Shown here one piece after another: positions 42,899-51,853 of a DNA stretch of 64,000 bases. The position numbers were made by a program, and so were the translations under genes. The DNA comes from Thauera chlorobenzoica (lineage in GTDB: Bacteria > Pseudomonadota > Gammaproteobacteria > Burkholderiales > Rhodocyclaceae). The first letter of the stretch is position 1. Each line of letters starts with the position of its first letter. Location: assembly GCF_001922305.1 (NCBI RefSeq), contig NZ_CP018839.1, positions 2,480,001 to 2,544,000 on the forward strand, written 5' to 3'. A model generated the notes under the pieces. The model saw only the letters and a program-made list of their open reading frames with translations. It ran no database searches and was not told where the DNA came from.

Positions 42899-44329
42899 AT
42901 GGCTGACAAGCAATTCGACGTACTCGTCATCGGCGGCGGCCCCGGCGGTTACGTCGCTGCAATCCGTGCCGCGCAGCTCGGCTTCAAGACCGCGTGCGCG
43001 GAATCCAACCCCTATGCCGACCCCAAAGGCGAGCCGCGCCTGGGCGGCACCTGCCTCAACGTGGGTTGCATCCCTTCCAAAGCGCTGCTGCACACTTCGC
43101 ACCTGTTCGAGGAAGCCGAGCATTCCTTCGAAGGCCAGGGCATCAAGCTCGGTGGCAAGGTCGGCATCGACGTGCCGACGATGATCGCGCGCAAGGACAA
43201 GGTCGTCGATCAGCTGACCCAGGGCATCAAGGGCCTGTTCAAGAAGAACAAGGTCGCCTTCCTCGCCGGCCACGGCAGCTTCGAGAGCGCCGGCCCCGGC
43301 GGCTACACCGTCCGCGTCGGCAACGAAACGGTCGAGGCCCGCCACGTCATCGTCGCCACCGGTTCCCGCCCGCGCCATCTGCCCGGCATCGCGGTCGACA
43401 ACAAGACCGTCTGCGACAACGTCGGTGCGCTCGATTTCGATGCGGTGCCGAAGCGGTTGGGGGTGATCGGTGCCGGCGTGATCGGGCTCGAGATGGGCTC
43501 GGTGTGGCGCCGCCTCGGCGCGGAGGTGACGGTCCTCGAAGCGCTGCCCGAATTCATGCCTTTCGCCGATGTGGACGTCGCCAAGGAAGCGCTCAAGGTG
43601 TTCACCAAGCAGGGCCTGAACATCCAGACCGGCGTCAAGATCGGTGAGGCCAAGGTCGGCAAGAAGGGCGTCTCCCTCGCCTACACCGACAAGGACGGCA
43701 ACCCGGCCACCTTCGAATGCGACCGCCTGATCGTCTCGGTCGGGCGCGTGCCCAATACCGACGGCCTGAACGCCGCCGCGGTCGGGCTCGGGGTCAACGA
43801 GCGCGGCCAGATCGCCGTCGATGGCCACTGCCGGACCAACTTGCCCAACGTCTATGCGGTCGGCGACGTCGTGCGCGGGCCGATGCTGGCGCACAAGGCG
43901 ATGGAAGAGGGGGTGATGGTCGCCGAGCTGATCGCCGGCCAGGCCGGGCACTGCAACCTCGAGCTGGTGCCGGGGGTGATCTACACTGCGCCGGAAATCG
44001 CCTGGGTCGGCAAGAGCGAGCAGCAGCTCAAGGCTGAAGGCGTCGCCTACCGCGTCGGCAAGATCCCGTTCATGGCCAACGGCCGTGCGCTGGGCACGGG
44101 CGATCCGACCGGCTTCGTCAAGATGCTGGCCGATGCCAGCACCGACCGCATCCTCGGCGTGCACATCATCGGCGCCAACGCCTCGGAGCTGATCTCCGAA
44201 GCGGTGGTAGCGATGGAATTCGCCGGCTGCGCGGAAGACCTGGCGCGCATCTGCCATGCCCACCCGACCTTGTCGGAAGTGGTGCACGAGGCCGCGCTCG
44301 CCTGCGACAAGCGCCCGCTGCATTTCTGA
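42899..44329 (+). CDS. lpd: Dihydrolipoamide dehydrogenase E3
   Basis: A 476-residue FAD/NAD disulfide oxidoreductase that reoxidises lipoate. The FAD fold is [20 protein letters not shown], and the redox-active pair is C52/C57 in [13 protein letters not shown]. The NAD fold is [20 protein letters not shown], and the C-terminal His-Glu dyad is in [16 protein letters not shown]3 is normally shared by the 2-oxoglutarate, pyruvate and glycine cleavage complexes, which fits its separation from odhAB by a hairpin. ATG at 42899 follows CCGGAGTGAACA. Confidence 0.97.
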   Translation: MADKQFDVLVIGGGPGGYVAAIRAAQLGFKTACAESNPYADPKGEPRLGGTCLNVGCIPSKALLHTSHLFEEAEHSFEGQGIKLGGKVGIDVPTMIARKDKVVDQLTQGIKGLFKKNKVAFLAGHGSFESAGPGGYTVRVGNETVEARHVIVATGSRPRHLPGIAVDNKTVCDNVGALDFDAVPKRLGVIGAGVIGLEMGSVWRRLGAEVTVLEALPEFMPFADVDVAKEALKVFTKQGLNIQTGVKIGEAKVGKKGVSLAYTDKDGNPATFECDRLIVSVGRVPNTDGLNAAAVGLGVNERGQIAVDGHCRTNLPNVYAVGDVVRGPMLAHKAMEEGVMVAELIAGQAGHCNLELVPGVIYTAPEIAWVGKSEQQLKAEGVAYRVGKIPFMANGRALGTGDPTGFVKMLADASTDRILGVHIIGANASELISEAVVAMEFAGCAEDLARICHAHPTLSEVVHEAALACDKRPLHF

Positions 44330-44344
44330 GCGTGGCGTGAAGTG

Positions 44345-44390
44345 AAAGGGGGTGAGTGCGAGGGCCTCCTCGCCGCTCGCCCCCTTTTTT
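44345..44390 (+). terminator. Intrinsic terminator after lpd
   Basis: AAAGGGGGTGAG (44345-44356) pairs with CTCGCCCCCTTT (44376-44387) with one G-U pair, and the run of T continues to 44390. It closes the odhAB-lpd unit 15 bases after the lpd stop. Confidence 0.85.
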
Positions 44391-44524
44391 GCTTCCGCCG
44401 CCGTGACGGCTTGCCGAATTCTGTTTCTCTGACGTAGCCGGCATCGGGCGCACTTCGCGGCCGGCCGCATTGCGCCGCGCGTGCGCACCGAAGTGCCAAC
44501 CCAGGTATTCAAGAACTGTCCACC

Positions 44525-45637
44525 ATGCCCCACCGTATTCTCAACGTGGCCGAGCACGGCATGCTCGATGCCTACGAGGCCGAGCTCCAGACCCGCGGCT
44601 ACACCGCTGACCCGGCGCAACGGGCAGCCGCGACCCGGCTGCAGAAGCTGTATACCGAGCTCGTCGGCTTCAAGGCGGCGCGCCGCGGCACGCTGCGCAA
44701 GATGTTCGCCCGCCCGGCGCTGCCGCGCAGCGTGTATTTCTGGGGCGGCGTCGGCCGCGGCAAGAGCTTCCTGATGGACTGCTTCTACGATGCGGTGCCG
44801 TACCAGCGCAAGCGCCGGGTGCATTTCCATGCCTTCATGCAGGAAGTGCAGAACGACCTGCGCCAGCACAACCACGAGCCCGACCCGTTGCAGAAGGTGG
44901 CCGATCGCATTGCCGCCGCCACCCGGCTGCTGTGCTTCGACGAGTTCCACGTTTCCGACATCGCCGATGCGATGATCCTCGGTCGGCTGCTCGAAGCCTT
45001 GTTCGCCCGCGGGGTGATCTTCGTCATGACGTCCAATTACCCGCCGGACGGTCTCTACCCCAACGGCCTGATGCGGGTGAACTTTCTGCCGACGATCGAG
45101 TTCATCAAGCAGCGCTTCGACGTGTTCGAGGTCGATCACGGCACCGATTACCGCCTGCGCACCCTGGAAGCGCTGGAAATCTACCTCGTGCCTCACGATG
45201 CCGCGGCCGAACGCAAGCTGGAGGACGACTTCCTGCGCCTGGCCGGCAGCGCTGGCGAGGGCGGTGCGATCGTCGTGCTCGAGCGCCAACTGCCGGTGCT
45301 GCGCCAGGCGCCGGGCGTGATCTGGTTCGACTTCGACACCCTGTGCAAGGGCGCGCGATCGCAGAACGACTACCTCGAAATCGCCCGCGAACACCACACC
45401 TTGATCCTCTCCAGGGTGCCGAAGATGCTCGCCGGCAACGCCTCGGAAGCGCGCCGCTTCACCTGGCTGATCGACGTCCTCTACGACCACCGCGTCAAGC
45501 TGATCATGAGCGCCGACGCTCCGGCCTACGAGTTGTACACCGAAGGCCACAACGCCCACGAGTTCGTCCGCACCGTCAGCCGCCTGATCGAGATGCGCAC
45601 GCGCGACTACCTTGCCGAGCCGCACCGGACCGAATGA
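44525..45637 (+). CDS. zapE: Cell division ATPase ZapE (AFG1-like)
   Basis: A 370-residue AFG1/ZapE P-loop ATPase. Walker A is GGVGRGKSFLMD near residue 80, Walker B is LLCFDEFHVSDIADAMIL, and the sensor region is FVMTSNYPPDGLYPNGL. In E. coli ZapE interacts with the Z-ring under stress; the mitochondrial homologue degrades respiratory subunits. In betaproteobacteria the gene commonly follows lpd, as here. ATG at 44525 is behind the lpd terminator, so it probably has its own promoter. Confidence 0.92.
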   Translation: MPHRILNVAEHGMLDAYEAELQTRGYTADPAQRAAATRLQKLYTELVGFKAARRGTLRKMFARPALPRSVYFWGGVGRGKSFLMDCFYDAVPYQRKRRVHFHAFMQEVQNDLRQHNHEPDPLQKVADRIAAATRLLCFDEFHVSDIADAMILGRLLEALFARGVIFVMTSNYPPDGLYPNGLMRVNFLPTIEFIKQRFDVFEVDHGTDYRLRTLEALEIYLVPHDAAAERKLEDDFLRLAGSAGEGGAIVVLERQLPVLRQAPGVIWFDFDTLCKGARSQNDYLEIAREHHTLILSRVPKMLAGNASEARRFTWLIDVLYDHRVKLIMSADAPAYELYTEGHNAHEFVRTVSRLIEMRTRDYLAEPHRTE

Positions 45638-45749
45638 GGCCGGCCACAATCTCCCCTTTGGATGCCTATGGAATAATTTGCGGCGTCCCCGGAGGGCGTT
45701 CGCCGGCGTAGAATCCCCGTTTTCCCCGTTGTCTTCGCGGCCCGCTCCG

Positions 45750-47708
45750 ATGTCCGACCCTTCCTCGATCTTCGCCCCCGACGGCCCCCTCGCCGCGGCC
45801 ATCCCCGGCTTTCGCGCCCGGCCGCAGCAGATCGAGATGGCGCGGAAGATCGCCGAGGCCCTGCGCGACAACCGCGTCCTCGTCGCCGAGGCCGGCACCG
45901 GCACCGGCAAGACCTTCGCCTATCTGGTGCCGGCGCTGCTCGCCGGCGGCAAGGTGATCCTCTCCACCGGCACCAAGACCTTGCAGGACCAGCTCTACAA
46001 CCGCGACCTGCCGACCGTGCGTGCGGCGCTGAAAGTGCCGGTGTCGATCGCGCTGCTCAAGGGCAGGGCGAACTACGTCTGCTCCTACCACCTTGAGCGC
46101 AACGCCCGCGACGGCCGCTTCCTCAGTGCCCAGGACGCCGCCGATCTGCGCGCCATCGGCCGCTTCGCCCAGATCACCCAGTCCGGCGACAAGGCCGAAT
46201 GCAGCGACGTGCGCGAGGACTCCGCGGCCTGGATCGCCGCCACCTCCACGCGCGACAACTGCCTCGGCCAGGACTGCCCGCAGGTCAAGGACTGCTTCGT
46301 GCTGCAGGCACGGCGCAACGCGATGGAGGCCGACGTGGTGGTGGTCAATCATCACCTGTTCTTCGCCGACGTGATGCTGCGCGACGAAGGCATGGGTGAG
46401 CTGCTGCCGGCATGCAACGCGGTGATCTTCGACGAGGCCCACCAGCTGCCCGAAACCGCCAGCCTGTTCTTCGGCGACAGCACCTCCACCGCCCAGGTGC
46501 TGGAGCTGGCGCGCGACACCCGCTCGGAGACGGTGGCCGCGGCGCGCGACTGCGTGGCGATGATCGACGAGTCGCGCACGCTGGAGAAGGCCGCGCGCGA
46601 CCTGCGCCTGGTGTTCGGCAGCGAGCCGGTGCGGCTGGCGGCGGCGCAGGCGGCGGAAAAGGACGGCTTCGCCGCCCAGCTCGAGGCGCTGGAGCGGGCG
46701 CTGGCGGCGTTCCATGCCGTGCTCGAGACCCAGGCCGAACGTTCCGAGGGCCTGGCCAACTGCCTGCGGCGCAGCGCCGAGCTGGGCGAGCGTCTGGCGC
46801 GCTGGCGCGATCCGGCGGAAAAGGCGCTGATCCGCTGGGTCGAAGTGTTCTCCCAGTCGCTCGCCCTCAACGCCACCCCGCTGCACGTCTCGGAAGTGTT
46901 CAAGCGCCAGCTCGAAGGCCATCCCCGGGCCTGGATCTTCACTTCGGCGACGCTCGCCGTGGGCAAGGAGTTCGGCCACTACTGCCGCGAGCTCGGTCTT
47001 GCCTGGCTGGAGCCGCCGCCGCTGACGATGGTCTGGGGCAGCCCCTTCGACTACGCCGAGCAGGCGCTGCTGTACGCGCCTGGCGGCATGCCGGACCCGA
47101 ACTCTCCCGACTACACCGAGCACGTCGCCCGGATCGCGCTGCCCCTGATCCGTGCCGCCCGCGGCCGGGCCTTCGTGCTGTGCACCTCGCTGCGCGCGAT
47201 GCGCCGCATCCACGAGTTGATCCTCGCCGGTCTGCAGGCCGGCGGTGACGCGCTGCCGGTGCTGCTGCAGGGCGAAGGCTCGCGCACCGAGCTGCTCGAG
47301 CGCTTCCGCCGCCTCGGCAATGCCGTGCTGGTGGCGAGCCAGAGCTTCTGGGAAGGGGTGGACGTGCCGGGCGATGCGCTGTCGCTGGTGGTCATCGACA
47401 AGCTGCCGTTCGCTCCGCCCGACGACCCGGTGCTGGCGGCGCGGGTCGAGCACATGCAGAAGCAAGGGCTGAGCCCGTTCATCCATCATCAGCTGCCGCG
47501 CACCGTGATCAGCATGAAGCAGGGCGCCGGACGCCTGATCCGCAGCGAGCGCGACCGCGGCGTGCTGTGCATCTGCGATCCGCGGATGATCGACAAGTCC
47601 TACGGCAAGGTGGTTTGGCGCAGCCTGCCGCCGATGCGGCGGACCCGCGTCGAAGCCGAGGCGGTGGCCTTTCTCGAGGCACTGCCGGCGCCGAAGCAGG
47701 GCGGCTGA
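45750..47708 (+). CDS. DinG/YoaA-type Fe-S DNA helicase
   Basis: A 652-residue superfamily 2 XPD-like helicase. Walker A is AEAGTGTGKT (46-55) and the DEAH box is VIFDEAHQLPE. Between them are cysteines for a 4Fe-4S cluster (ANYVCSYHLERN, AECSDVRE, NCLGQDCPQVKDC). C-terminal motifs include VASQSFWEGVDVPG and QGAGRLIRSERDRGVL. Such enzymes unwind DNA 5'-3' in repair or R-loop removal. The length and lack of an exonuclease domain match the YoaA/DinG2 group. ATG at 45750 (MSDPSS) is chosen; the frame is open back into the zapE end. Confidence 0.9.
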   Translation: MSDPSSIFAPDGPLAAAIPGFRARPQQIEMARKIAEALRDNRVLVAEAGTGTGKTFAYLVPALLAGGKVILSTGTKTLQDQLYNRDLPTVRAALKVPVSIALLKGRANYVCSYHLERNARDGRFLSAQDAADLRAIGRFAQITQSGDKAECSDVREDSAAWIAATSTRDNCLGQDCPQVKDCFVLQARRNAMEADVVVVNHHLFFADVMLRDEGMGELLPACNAVIFDEAHQLPETASLFFGDSTSTAQVLELARDTRSETVAAARDCVAMIDESRTLEKAARDLRLVFGSEPVRLAAAQAAEKDGFAAQLEALERALAAFHAVLETQAERSEGLANCLRRSAELGERLARWRDPAEKALIRWVEVFSQSLALNATPLHVSEVFKRQLEGHPRAWIFTSATLAVGKEFGHYCRELGLAWLEPPPLTMVWGSPFDYAEQALLYAPGGMPDPNSPDYTEHVARIALPLIRAARGRAFVLCTSLRAMRRIHELILAGLQAGGDALPVLLQGEGSRTELLERFRRLGNAVLVASQSFWEGVDVPGDALSLVVIDKLPFAPPDDPVLAARVEHMQKQGLSPFIHHQLPRTVISMKQGAGRLIRSERDRGVLCICDPRMIDKSYGKVVWRSLPPMRRTRVEAEAVAFLEALPAPKQGG

Positions 47709-47765
47709 GCGCGCTCTGTTGTATCCTCTCGGATCGCTCAACCCGATCCTGCGTGCGGCATTTCG

Positions 47766-48260
47766 ATGAAAGTCTTTGGTTTCGCCGGCTGGTCCGGCTC
47801 CGGCAAGACCACGCTGGTGGAAAAGCTGATTCCCGAATTCACCGCCCGCGGCCTGCGCGTGTCGGTGATCAAGCATGCCCACCATGGCTTCGACCTCGAC
47901 AAGCCGGGCAAGGACTCCTGGCGCCATCGCGCCGCCGGTGCCACCCAGGTGCTGATGCTGTCCAGCGACCGCTGGGTGCTGATGCATGAGCTGCGCGGCG
48001 ACCCGGAGCCGACCCTCGACGAGCAGCTGCGCCTGCTCGAACCCTGCGACCTGGTCCTGATCGAAGGTTACAAGGCCGCCGCCGTGCCCAAGATCGAGAT
48101 CCACCGCCCTGAGCACGGCAAGCCGCCGCTGTGGCCGGAAAACCCGCACGTGGTGGCGGTCGCCACCAATGCCGGCATCGACTGCCCGCTGCCGTGCCTG
48201 GCGCTGGACGATGCGGCCGCGGTGGCCGATTTCATCCTTGATCATCTGAAAAACCAATGA
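47766..48260 (+). CDS. mobB: Molybdopterin-guanine dinucleotide synthesis adaptor MobB
   Basis: A 164-residue P-loop GTPase of the MobB family that assists MobA in attaching GMP to molybdopterin. Walker A is GWSGSGKTTLVEKL. Family blocks are VSVIKHAHHGFDLDKPGKDS, RHRAAGATQVLMLS and DLVLIEGYKAAAVPKIEIHR. Its stop overlaps the moeA start (ATGA). It is the first gene of the moco cluster. Confidence 0.95.
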   Translation: MKVFGFAGWSGSGKTTLVEKLIPEFTARGLRVSVIKHAHHGFDLDKPGKDSWRHRAAGATQVLMLSSDRWVLMHELRGDPEPTLDEQLRLLEPCDLVLIEGYKAAAVPKIEIHRPEHGKPPLWPENPHVVAVATNAGIDCPLPCLALDDAAAVADFILDHLKNQ

Positions 48261-49462
48261 ACGGCAACATGCTCTCCTTCGATGACGCCCGCAGCCGGCT
48301 GCTCGGTTTCGTTCGCCCGGTGCGCGAGATCGAAACGGTCGACACCTTGTTCGCTGCCGGCCGGGTGCTGGCGGTGACCCAGCGCTCCGCGATCAACCAG
48401 CCGCCGATGGACAATTCGGGCATGGACGGCTACGCCCTGCGCGCTGCCGACGTCCCCGCCGCCGGCACCCGGCTGGCGGTGAGCCAGCGCATTCCGGCCG
48501 GCAGCGTCGGCCATGAGCTGGCGCCGGGCACCGCCGCGCGCATCTTCACCGGCGCGCCGCTGCCGCCGGGGGCGGATACGGTGGTGATGCAGGAGCTGTG
48601 CGAGCACGATGGCGAGCACGTCGTGATCAACGCCGTGCCCCGCCTGGGCGAGGCGGTGCGCCGCATGGGCGAGGACATCGCCGCCGGTGACGAGCTGCTG
48701 CCCGCGGGCCTGCGCCTGAGCCCGCAGGCGGTGGCACTGGCCGCTTCGGTAGGGCTGGCGCAGCTGCCGGTGTATCGGCGGGTGAAGGTAGCGATGTTCT
48801 CTACCGGCTCCGAGCTGGTGATGCCGGGCGAGCCGCTGCCGCCGGGCGGCATCTACAACTCGAACCGTTTCATGCTGCGTGGCCTGCTTGCCGCGCTCGG
48901 CTGCGAGGTCGAAGACTTCGGCATCGTCCCCGACCGCCTCGACGCCACGCGCGACGTGTTGCGCCGGGCGGCCGAGGGCCACGACCTGATCCTCACCAGC
49001 GGCGGAGTCTCGGTCGGCGAGGAAGACCACGTCAAGCCCGCGGTCGAGGCCGAGGGCAGCCTCGACATGTGGAAGATCGCGATGAAGCCGGGCAAGCCGC
49101 TCGCCTATGGTCGCGTGCATGGGGCGGCCTTCATCGGCCTGCCGGGCAACCCGGTGTCGAGCTTCGTCACCTTCGTGATGCTGGTGCGCCCGTTCCTGCT
49201 CGCCACCCAGGGGGTGGGCGAGACCGACCTGGTGGCACTGACGCTGCACGCCGATTTCGACTGGCCGAAGCCGGATCGCCGGCGCGAATTCCTGCGTGCG
49301 CGGATCAATGCCCGGGGTGCGGTGGAAATCTTCGCCAATCAGGGCTCGGCGGCGCTCAACTCCACCGTGTGGGCGACCGGGCTGGTCGATATCCCGGCCG
49401 GCAGCGTGATCACGCGCGGCGAGCCGGTGCGCTTCCTGCCCTATGGCGAGTTGCTGCACTGA
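48257..49462 (+). CDS. moeA: Molybdopterin molybdenumtransferase MoeA
   Basis: A 401-residue enzyme that inserts molybdenum into adenylylated molybdopterin. Domain III holds the MPT-binding fold with STGSELVMPGEPLPPGGIYN and LTSGGVSVGEEDHVKPAVE; MAMKPGKPLAYG-like and GLPGNPVSSFVTFV blocks follow. The N-terminal active-site block is QPPMDNSGMDGYALRA. It is coupled to mobB by a 4-base overlap and followed by moaD. Confidence 0.96.
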   Translation: MNGNMLSFDDARSRLLGFVRPVREIETVDTLFAAGRVLAVTQRSAINQPPMDNSGMDGYALRAADVPAAGTRLAVSQRIPAGSVGHELAPGTAARIFTGAPLPPGADTVVMQELCEHDGEHVVINAVPRLGEAVRRMGEDIAAGDELLPAGLRLSPQAVALAASVGLAQLPVYRRVKVAMFSTGSELVMPGEPLPPGGIYNSNRFMLRGLLAALGCEVEDFGIVPDRLDATRDVLRRAAEGHDLILTSGGVSVGEEDHVKPAVEAEGSLDMWKIAMKPGKPLAYGRVHGAAFIGLPGNPVSSFVTFVMLVRPFLLATQGVGETDLVALTLHADFDWPKPDRRREFLRARINARGAVEIFANQGSAALNSTVWATGLVDIPAGSVITRGEPVRFLPYGELLH

Positions 49463-49504
49463 AACCGATCAAGGCGGGCCGATGCCTGCCACCGAGAGAC
49501 AAAC

Positions 49505-49765
49505 ATGACGACGAACGTGAAGATCCTGTATTTCGCCAGCCTGCGCGAAGCCGTCGGGCAGTCGGGCGAGGAGTTCGCCCTACCAGAAGGCGTGGGCTCG
49601 GTCGGTGCGCTGCGCGCCCACCTCGCCGCCCGCGGCGAGGCCTGGCAGGCCCTGGCGGCGGGACGCAATGTGCGCGCGGCGGTCAACCAGCGCATGGTGG
49701 GGGCCGATGCGCCGCTGGCGGCAGGCGACGAGGTGGCGTTTTTCCCGCCGGTAACCGGGGGCTGA
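49505..49765 (+). CDS. moaD: Molybdopterin synthase small subunit MoaD
   Basis: An 86-residue ubiquitin-like sulfur carrier ending in the required Gly-Gly (FFPPVTGG), which becomes the thiocarboxylate donor for molybdopterin. VKILYFASLREAVGQSGEEF and RAAVNQRMVGADAPL are family blocks. It ends three bases before moaE, its partner. Confidence 0.95.
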   Translation: MTTNVKILYFASLREAVGQSGEEFALPEGVGSVGALRAHLAARGEAWQALAAGRNVRAAVNQRMVGADAPLAAGDEVAFFPPVTGG

Positions 49766-49768
49766 AGC

Positions 49769-50335
49769 ATGGACGTGGGCAATGAAGTGAGCGTTCAGGA
49801 AGCCGATTTCGATGTCGGCGCCGAGATCGAACGCCTCGGCGCGGCCCGCCGCGACATCGGTGCGGTGGCGAGCTTCGTCGGCCTGGTGCGTGACGCCAAC
49901 GACGGCAGCGGTGTATCGGCGATGACGCTGGAGCACTATCCGGGGATGACCGAGCGCGCGCTCGAGGACATCGTCAGCGCCGCACGCCAGCGCTGGTCGC
50001 TGCTCGGGGTGCGCGTGATCCATCGCTACGGCCACCTCGAGCCGGCCGACCGTATCGTCTTCGTCGGTGTGGCGAGTGCCCACCGGGGGGACGCCTTCGC
50101 CGCCTGCGAATTCATCATGGACTACCTGAAAACGCGGGCGCCGTTCTGGAAGCGGGAGGAAACGCCCGCCGGGGGGCGCTGGGTCGATGCCCGTGACAGC
50201 GACGATTCGGCCGCCGCGCGCTGGGAAGGCATCGTCGATGCCGGCACGGTTGGCGCGCTGCCTGTGGGCGACGGCGACGAGGCCGACAAGATGCGGATCG
50301 AGGATGTCTGGGACGAAATCGAGCAGCGCCGCTGA
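49769..50335 (+). CDS. moaE: Molybdopterin synthase large subunit MoaE
   Basis: A 188-residue catalytic subunit that, with MoaD thiocarboxylate, turns cPMP into molybdopterin. Catalytic residues lie in GAVASFVGLVRD, MTLEHYPGMTE, VIHRYGHLEPADRIV and the Lys-rich YLKTRAPFWKRE. The last 40 residues (acidic, DSDDSAAARWEGIVDAG onward) extend beyond the usual 150-residue length and have no known function. It is the last gene of the moco cluster and convergent with the phasin gene. Confidence 0.95.
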   Translation: MDVGNEVSVQEADFDVGAEIERLGAARRDIGAVASFVGLVRDANDGSGVSAMTLEHYPGMTERALEDIVSAARQRWSLLGVRVIHRYGHLEPADRIVFVGVASAHRGDAFAACEFIMDYLKTRAPFWKREETPAGGRWVDARDSDDSAAARWEGIVDAGTVGALPVGDGDEADKMRIEDVWDEIEQRR

Positions 50336-50425
50336 GTCGCGCTCAGGCGTGTCGGCTCGAGCGCAGGGCGGACCGGGCACGCCTGCGATGCTGCCCGGAT
50401 CGAGCCGTTGGGGGGCCGAACCGAG

Positions 50426-50470
50426 CGGCGCCTGACGGCGCCGTCCGGTGTGCCCTGCCTCGTGCAGGGC
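50426..50470. terminator. Two hairpins between moaE and the phasin gene
   Basis: CGGCGCC (50426-50432) with GGCGCCG (50437-50443), and GCCCTGC (50452-50458) with GCAGGGC (50464-50470). They lie between two convergent stop codons and can serve both strands, but neither has a U-run. Confidence 0.45.
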
Positions 50471-50493
50471 GGCGCTCCTGGCGTGTGCGGCCC

Positions 50494-51000
50494 TTACTTG
50501 CGGCCTTTGCTCCCTTGCGCCGCACCGCTGCGGAACGCTTCGGTCGATGCCCGGGTGATCTGCTCGAACGCGGCGCGGGTGGTGTCCATCGCATTCTGGA
50601 GCGCGCTCAGCGCATTCTGGTCGGCAATCGGCATGCCCTTGAACATCTTCTGCATCGCCTCGAACATGTCCTGGGAGCCGGTGCTCAGCTGCTCGCCCAC
50701 CAGCTTGCCGAATTCACTCTGCGTGCGGGCGGTGATTTCGGCGATTTCCCGCGCGCAGGAAAGCATCTTTTCGGTGGTGCTTTGCGCGTAGTGGGCGCGC
50801 AGGTCCATGATGCCTTTCGGGTCGTTGGCGGACGACAGCGCCTTCGCGTTCTCGACCCCTTCCTCAAACAGGCTTTTCGCCATCGTCACCTGGATTTCCA
50901 TGATGCGCTGGGAGTTTTCGATCGACAGTTGCGCCAGACGCATTGCGGTTTCGAGATTTTTTCGCTGAAGTTCGTTGAACTGCTCTTGCTTGCTGGCCAT
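50494..51000 (-). CDS. Phasin family protein
   Basis: A 168-residue, Cys-free, mostly helical protein of the phasin (TIGR01841-type) family that coats polyhydroxyalkanoate granules. Characteristic segments are QFNELQRKNLETAMRLAQLS, ENAKALSSANDPKGIMDLRA and FGKLVGEQLSTGSQDMFEAM. The C terminus is basic (GAAQGSKGRK). ATG at 51000 follows GTGGAGAACAATTC. It implies PHA storage; no PHA synthase is in the window. Confidence 0.9.
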   Translation of the reverse strand: MASKQEQFNELQRKNLETAMRLAQLSIENSQRIMEIQVTMAKSLFEEGVENAKALSSANDPKGIMDLRAHYAQSTTEKMLSCAREIAEITARTQSEFGKLVGEQLSTGSQDMFEAMQKMFKGMPIADQNALSALQNAMDTTRAAFEQITRASTEAFRSGAAQGSKGRK

Positions 51001-51279
51001 GAATTGTTCTCCACTCGCGCACAAAGGGGTCGCCCGAAGATTGCAGGAGGAACATCCTTGATGTGTCCGCGAACCCGGCTGGGCGCATTCGGCCTGGCTG
51101 CATTTCCCCTGCTCCTCGATGACAACAATATCACAGGCGTTCGGTGCGGGCGGTCGGGCCGCTCCCGGGTTTCTTGTTTTTCCTCAAGGCGTCTTTGGCC
51201 GCGCCTGGATTAGCATTCCCCTCGCTGCGAGTCCGGCCGCATGTCAAGTCCGGTTCCCTACCCGATGGAAGAATTCGCC

Positions 51280-51615
51280 ATGTCCCAGAACGATGTCCAC
51301 CCCTTTGATGCGCGCGGCGTTGCCAAGCGTTTCCGCCATGCGGCCATTTTCGGCGCGCTCGAGTCGCTCGATGACGGCGAAGTGATGCGTTTCGTCAACG
51401 ACCACGACCCGCTGCCGCTGCTCGGCCAGATCCAGCAGCGCTATGGCAACCAGGTCGGGATCAGCTATGTTGCGCGCGAGCCGGGCAACATCGTCATCGA
51501 CTTCACCATCCAGCTCGGCGCCCCGGCGACGGCAGGGGCGCCCGCCGCGGCCGCCGCGGCCGGAAGCTGCAGTGGCGGCACGAGCGGCCAGGGCTGCGGC
51601 TGCTCGGGCGGCTAA
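51280..51615 (+). CDS. DUF2249 protein with Cys-rich tail
   Basis: A 111-residue protein. Residues 6-75 are a DUF2249 domain: FDARGVAKRFRHAAIFGALE, then VNDHDPLPLLGQIQQRYGNQ and an IVIDFTIQ end. An Ala-rich linker is followed by a Gly/Cys tail with four cysteines (SCSGG, GCGCSGG). DUF2249 proteins are common near nitrogen-oxide and hemerythrin-type genes in denitrifiers, but function is not settled. ATG at 51280 is preceded by GGAAGAATTCGCC; ATG 51241 and 51265 are in-frame alternatives. Its stop overlaps that of the small convergent gene. Confidence 0.8.
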   Translation: MSQNDVHPFDARGVAKRFRHAAIFGALESLDDGEVMRFVNDHDPLPLLGQIQQRYGNQVGISYVAREPGNIVIDFTIQLGAPATAGAPAAAAAAGSCSGGTSGQGCGCSGG

Positions 51616-51821
51616 GCCTTCCCGTAGTTGCGGAACACTGCGCGCGCGTCGGCCTGCGCGCGCTCCAGCGTGCATATCGACGGATCATCGTCGTGCGCGC
51701 TGAAAAAGTCGTCCGCCTGGGCGGCCATCACCAGCTTGATGGCCGCCTTTTCGCTTTGCTCGTAGCGCTCGTAGATCAGCGTGGTGACTTCGTCCAGATA
51801 TTGCTCGTAGGTCATGGGCAT
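51612..51821 (-). CDS. Small protein of unknown function
   Basis: A 69-residue acidic protein (TYEQYLDEVTTLIYERY, then DDFFSAHDDDPSICTLERAQ) with no recognised domain; predicted helical and soluble. ATG at 51821 has AGGAG eight bases upstream; ATG 51815 is possible. It starts 32 bases after glutathione reductase on the same strand and its stop overlaps the DUF2249 gene's stop. It is supported by a ribosome site and position rather than by a known family. Confidence 0.6.
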   Translation of the reverse strand: MPMTYEQYLDEVTTLIYERYEQSEKAAIKLVMAAQADDFFSAHDDDPSICTLERAQADARAVFRNYGKA

Positions 51822-51853
51822 CGACGTTGCTCCTGCAGGTCCGGGTAGTTCGA

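Noticed and set aside
45666..48257. An 863-codon minus-strand frame opposite the helicase and mobB
   Set aside because: Composition and lack of motifs mark it as an antisense shadow.
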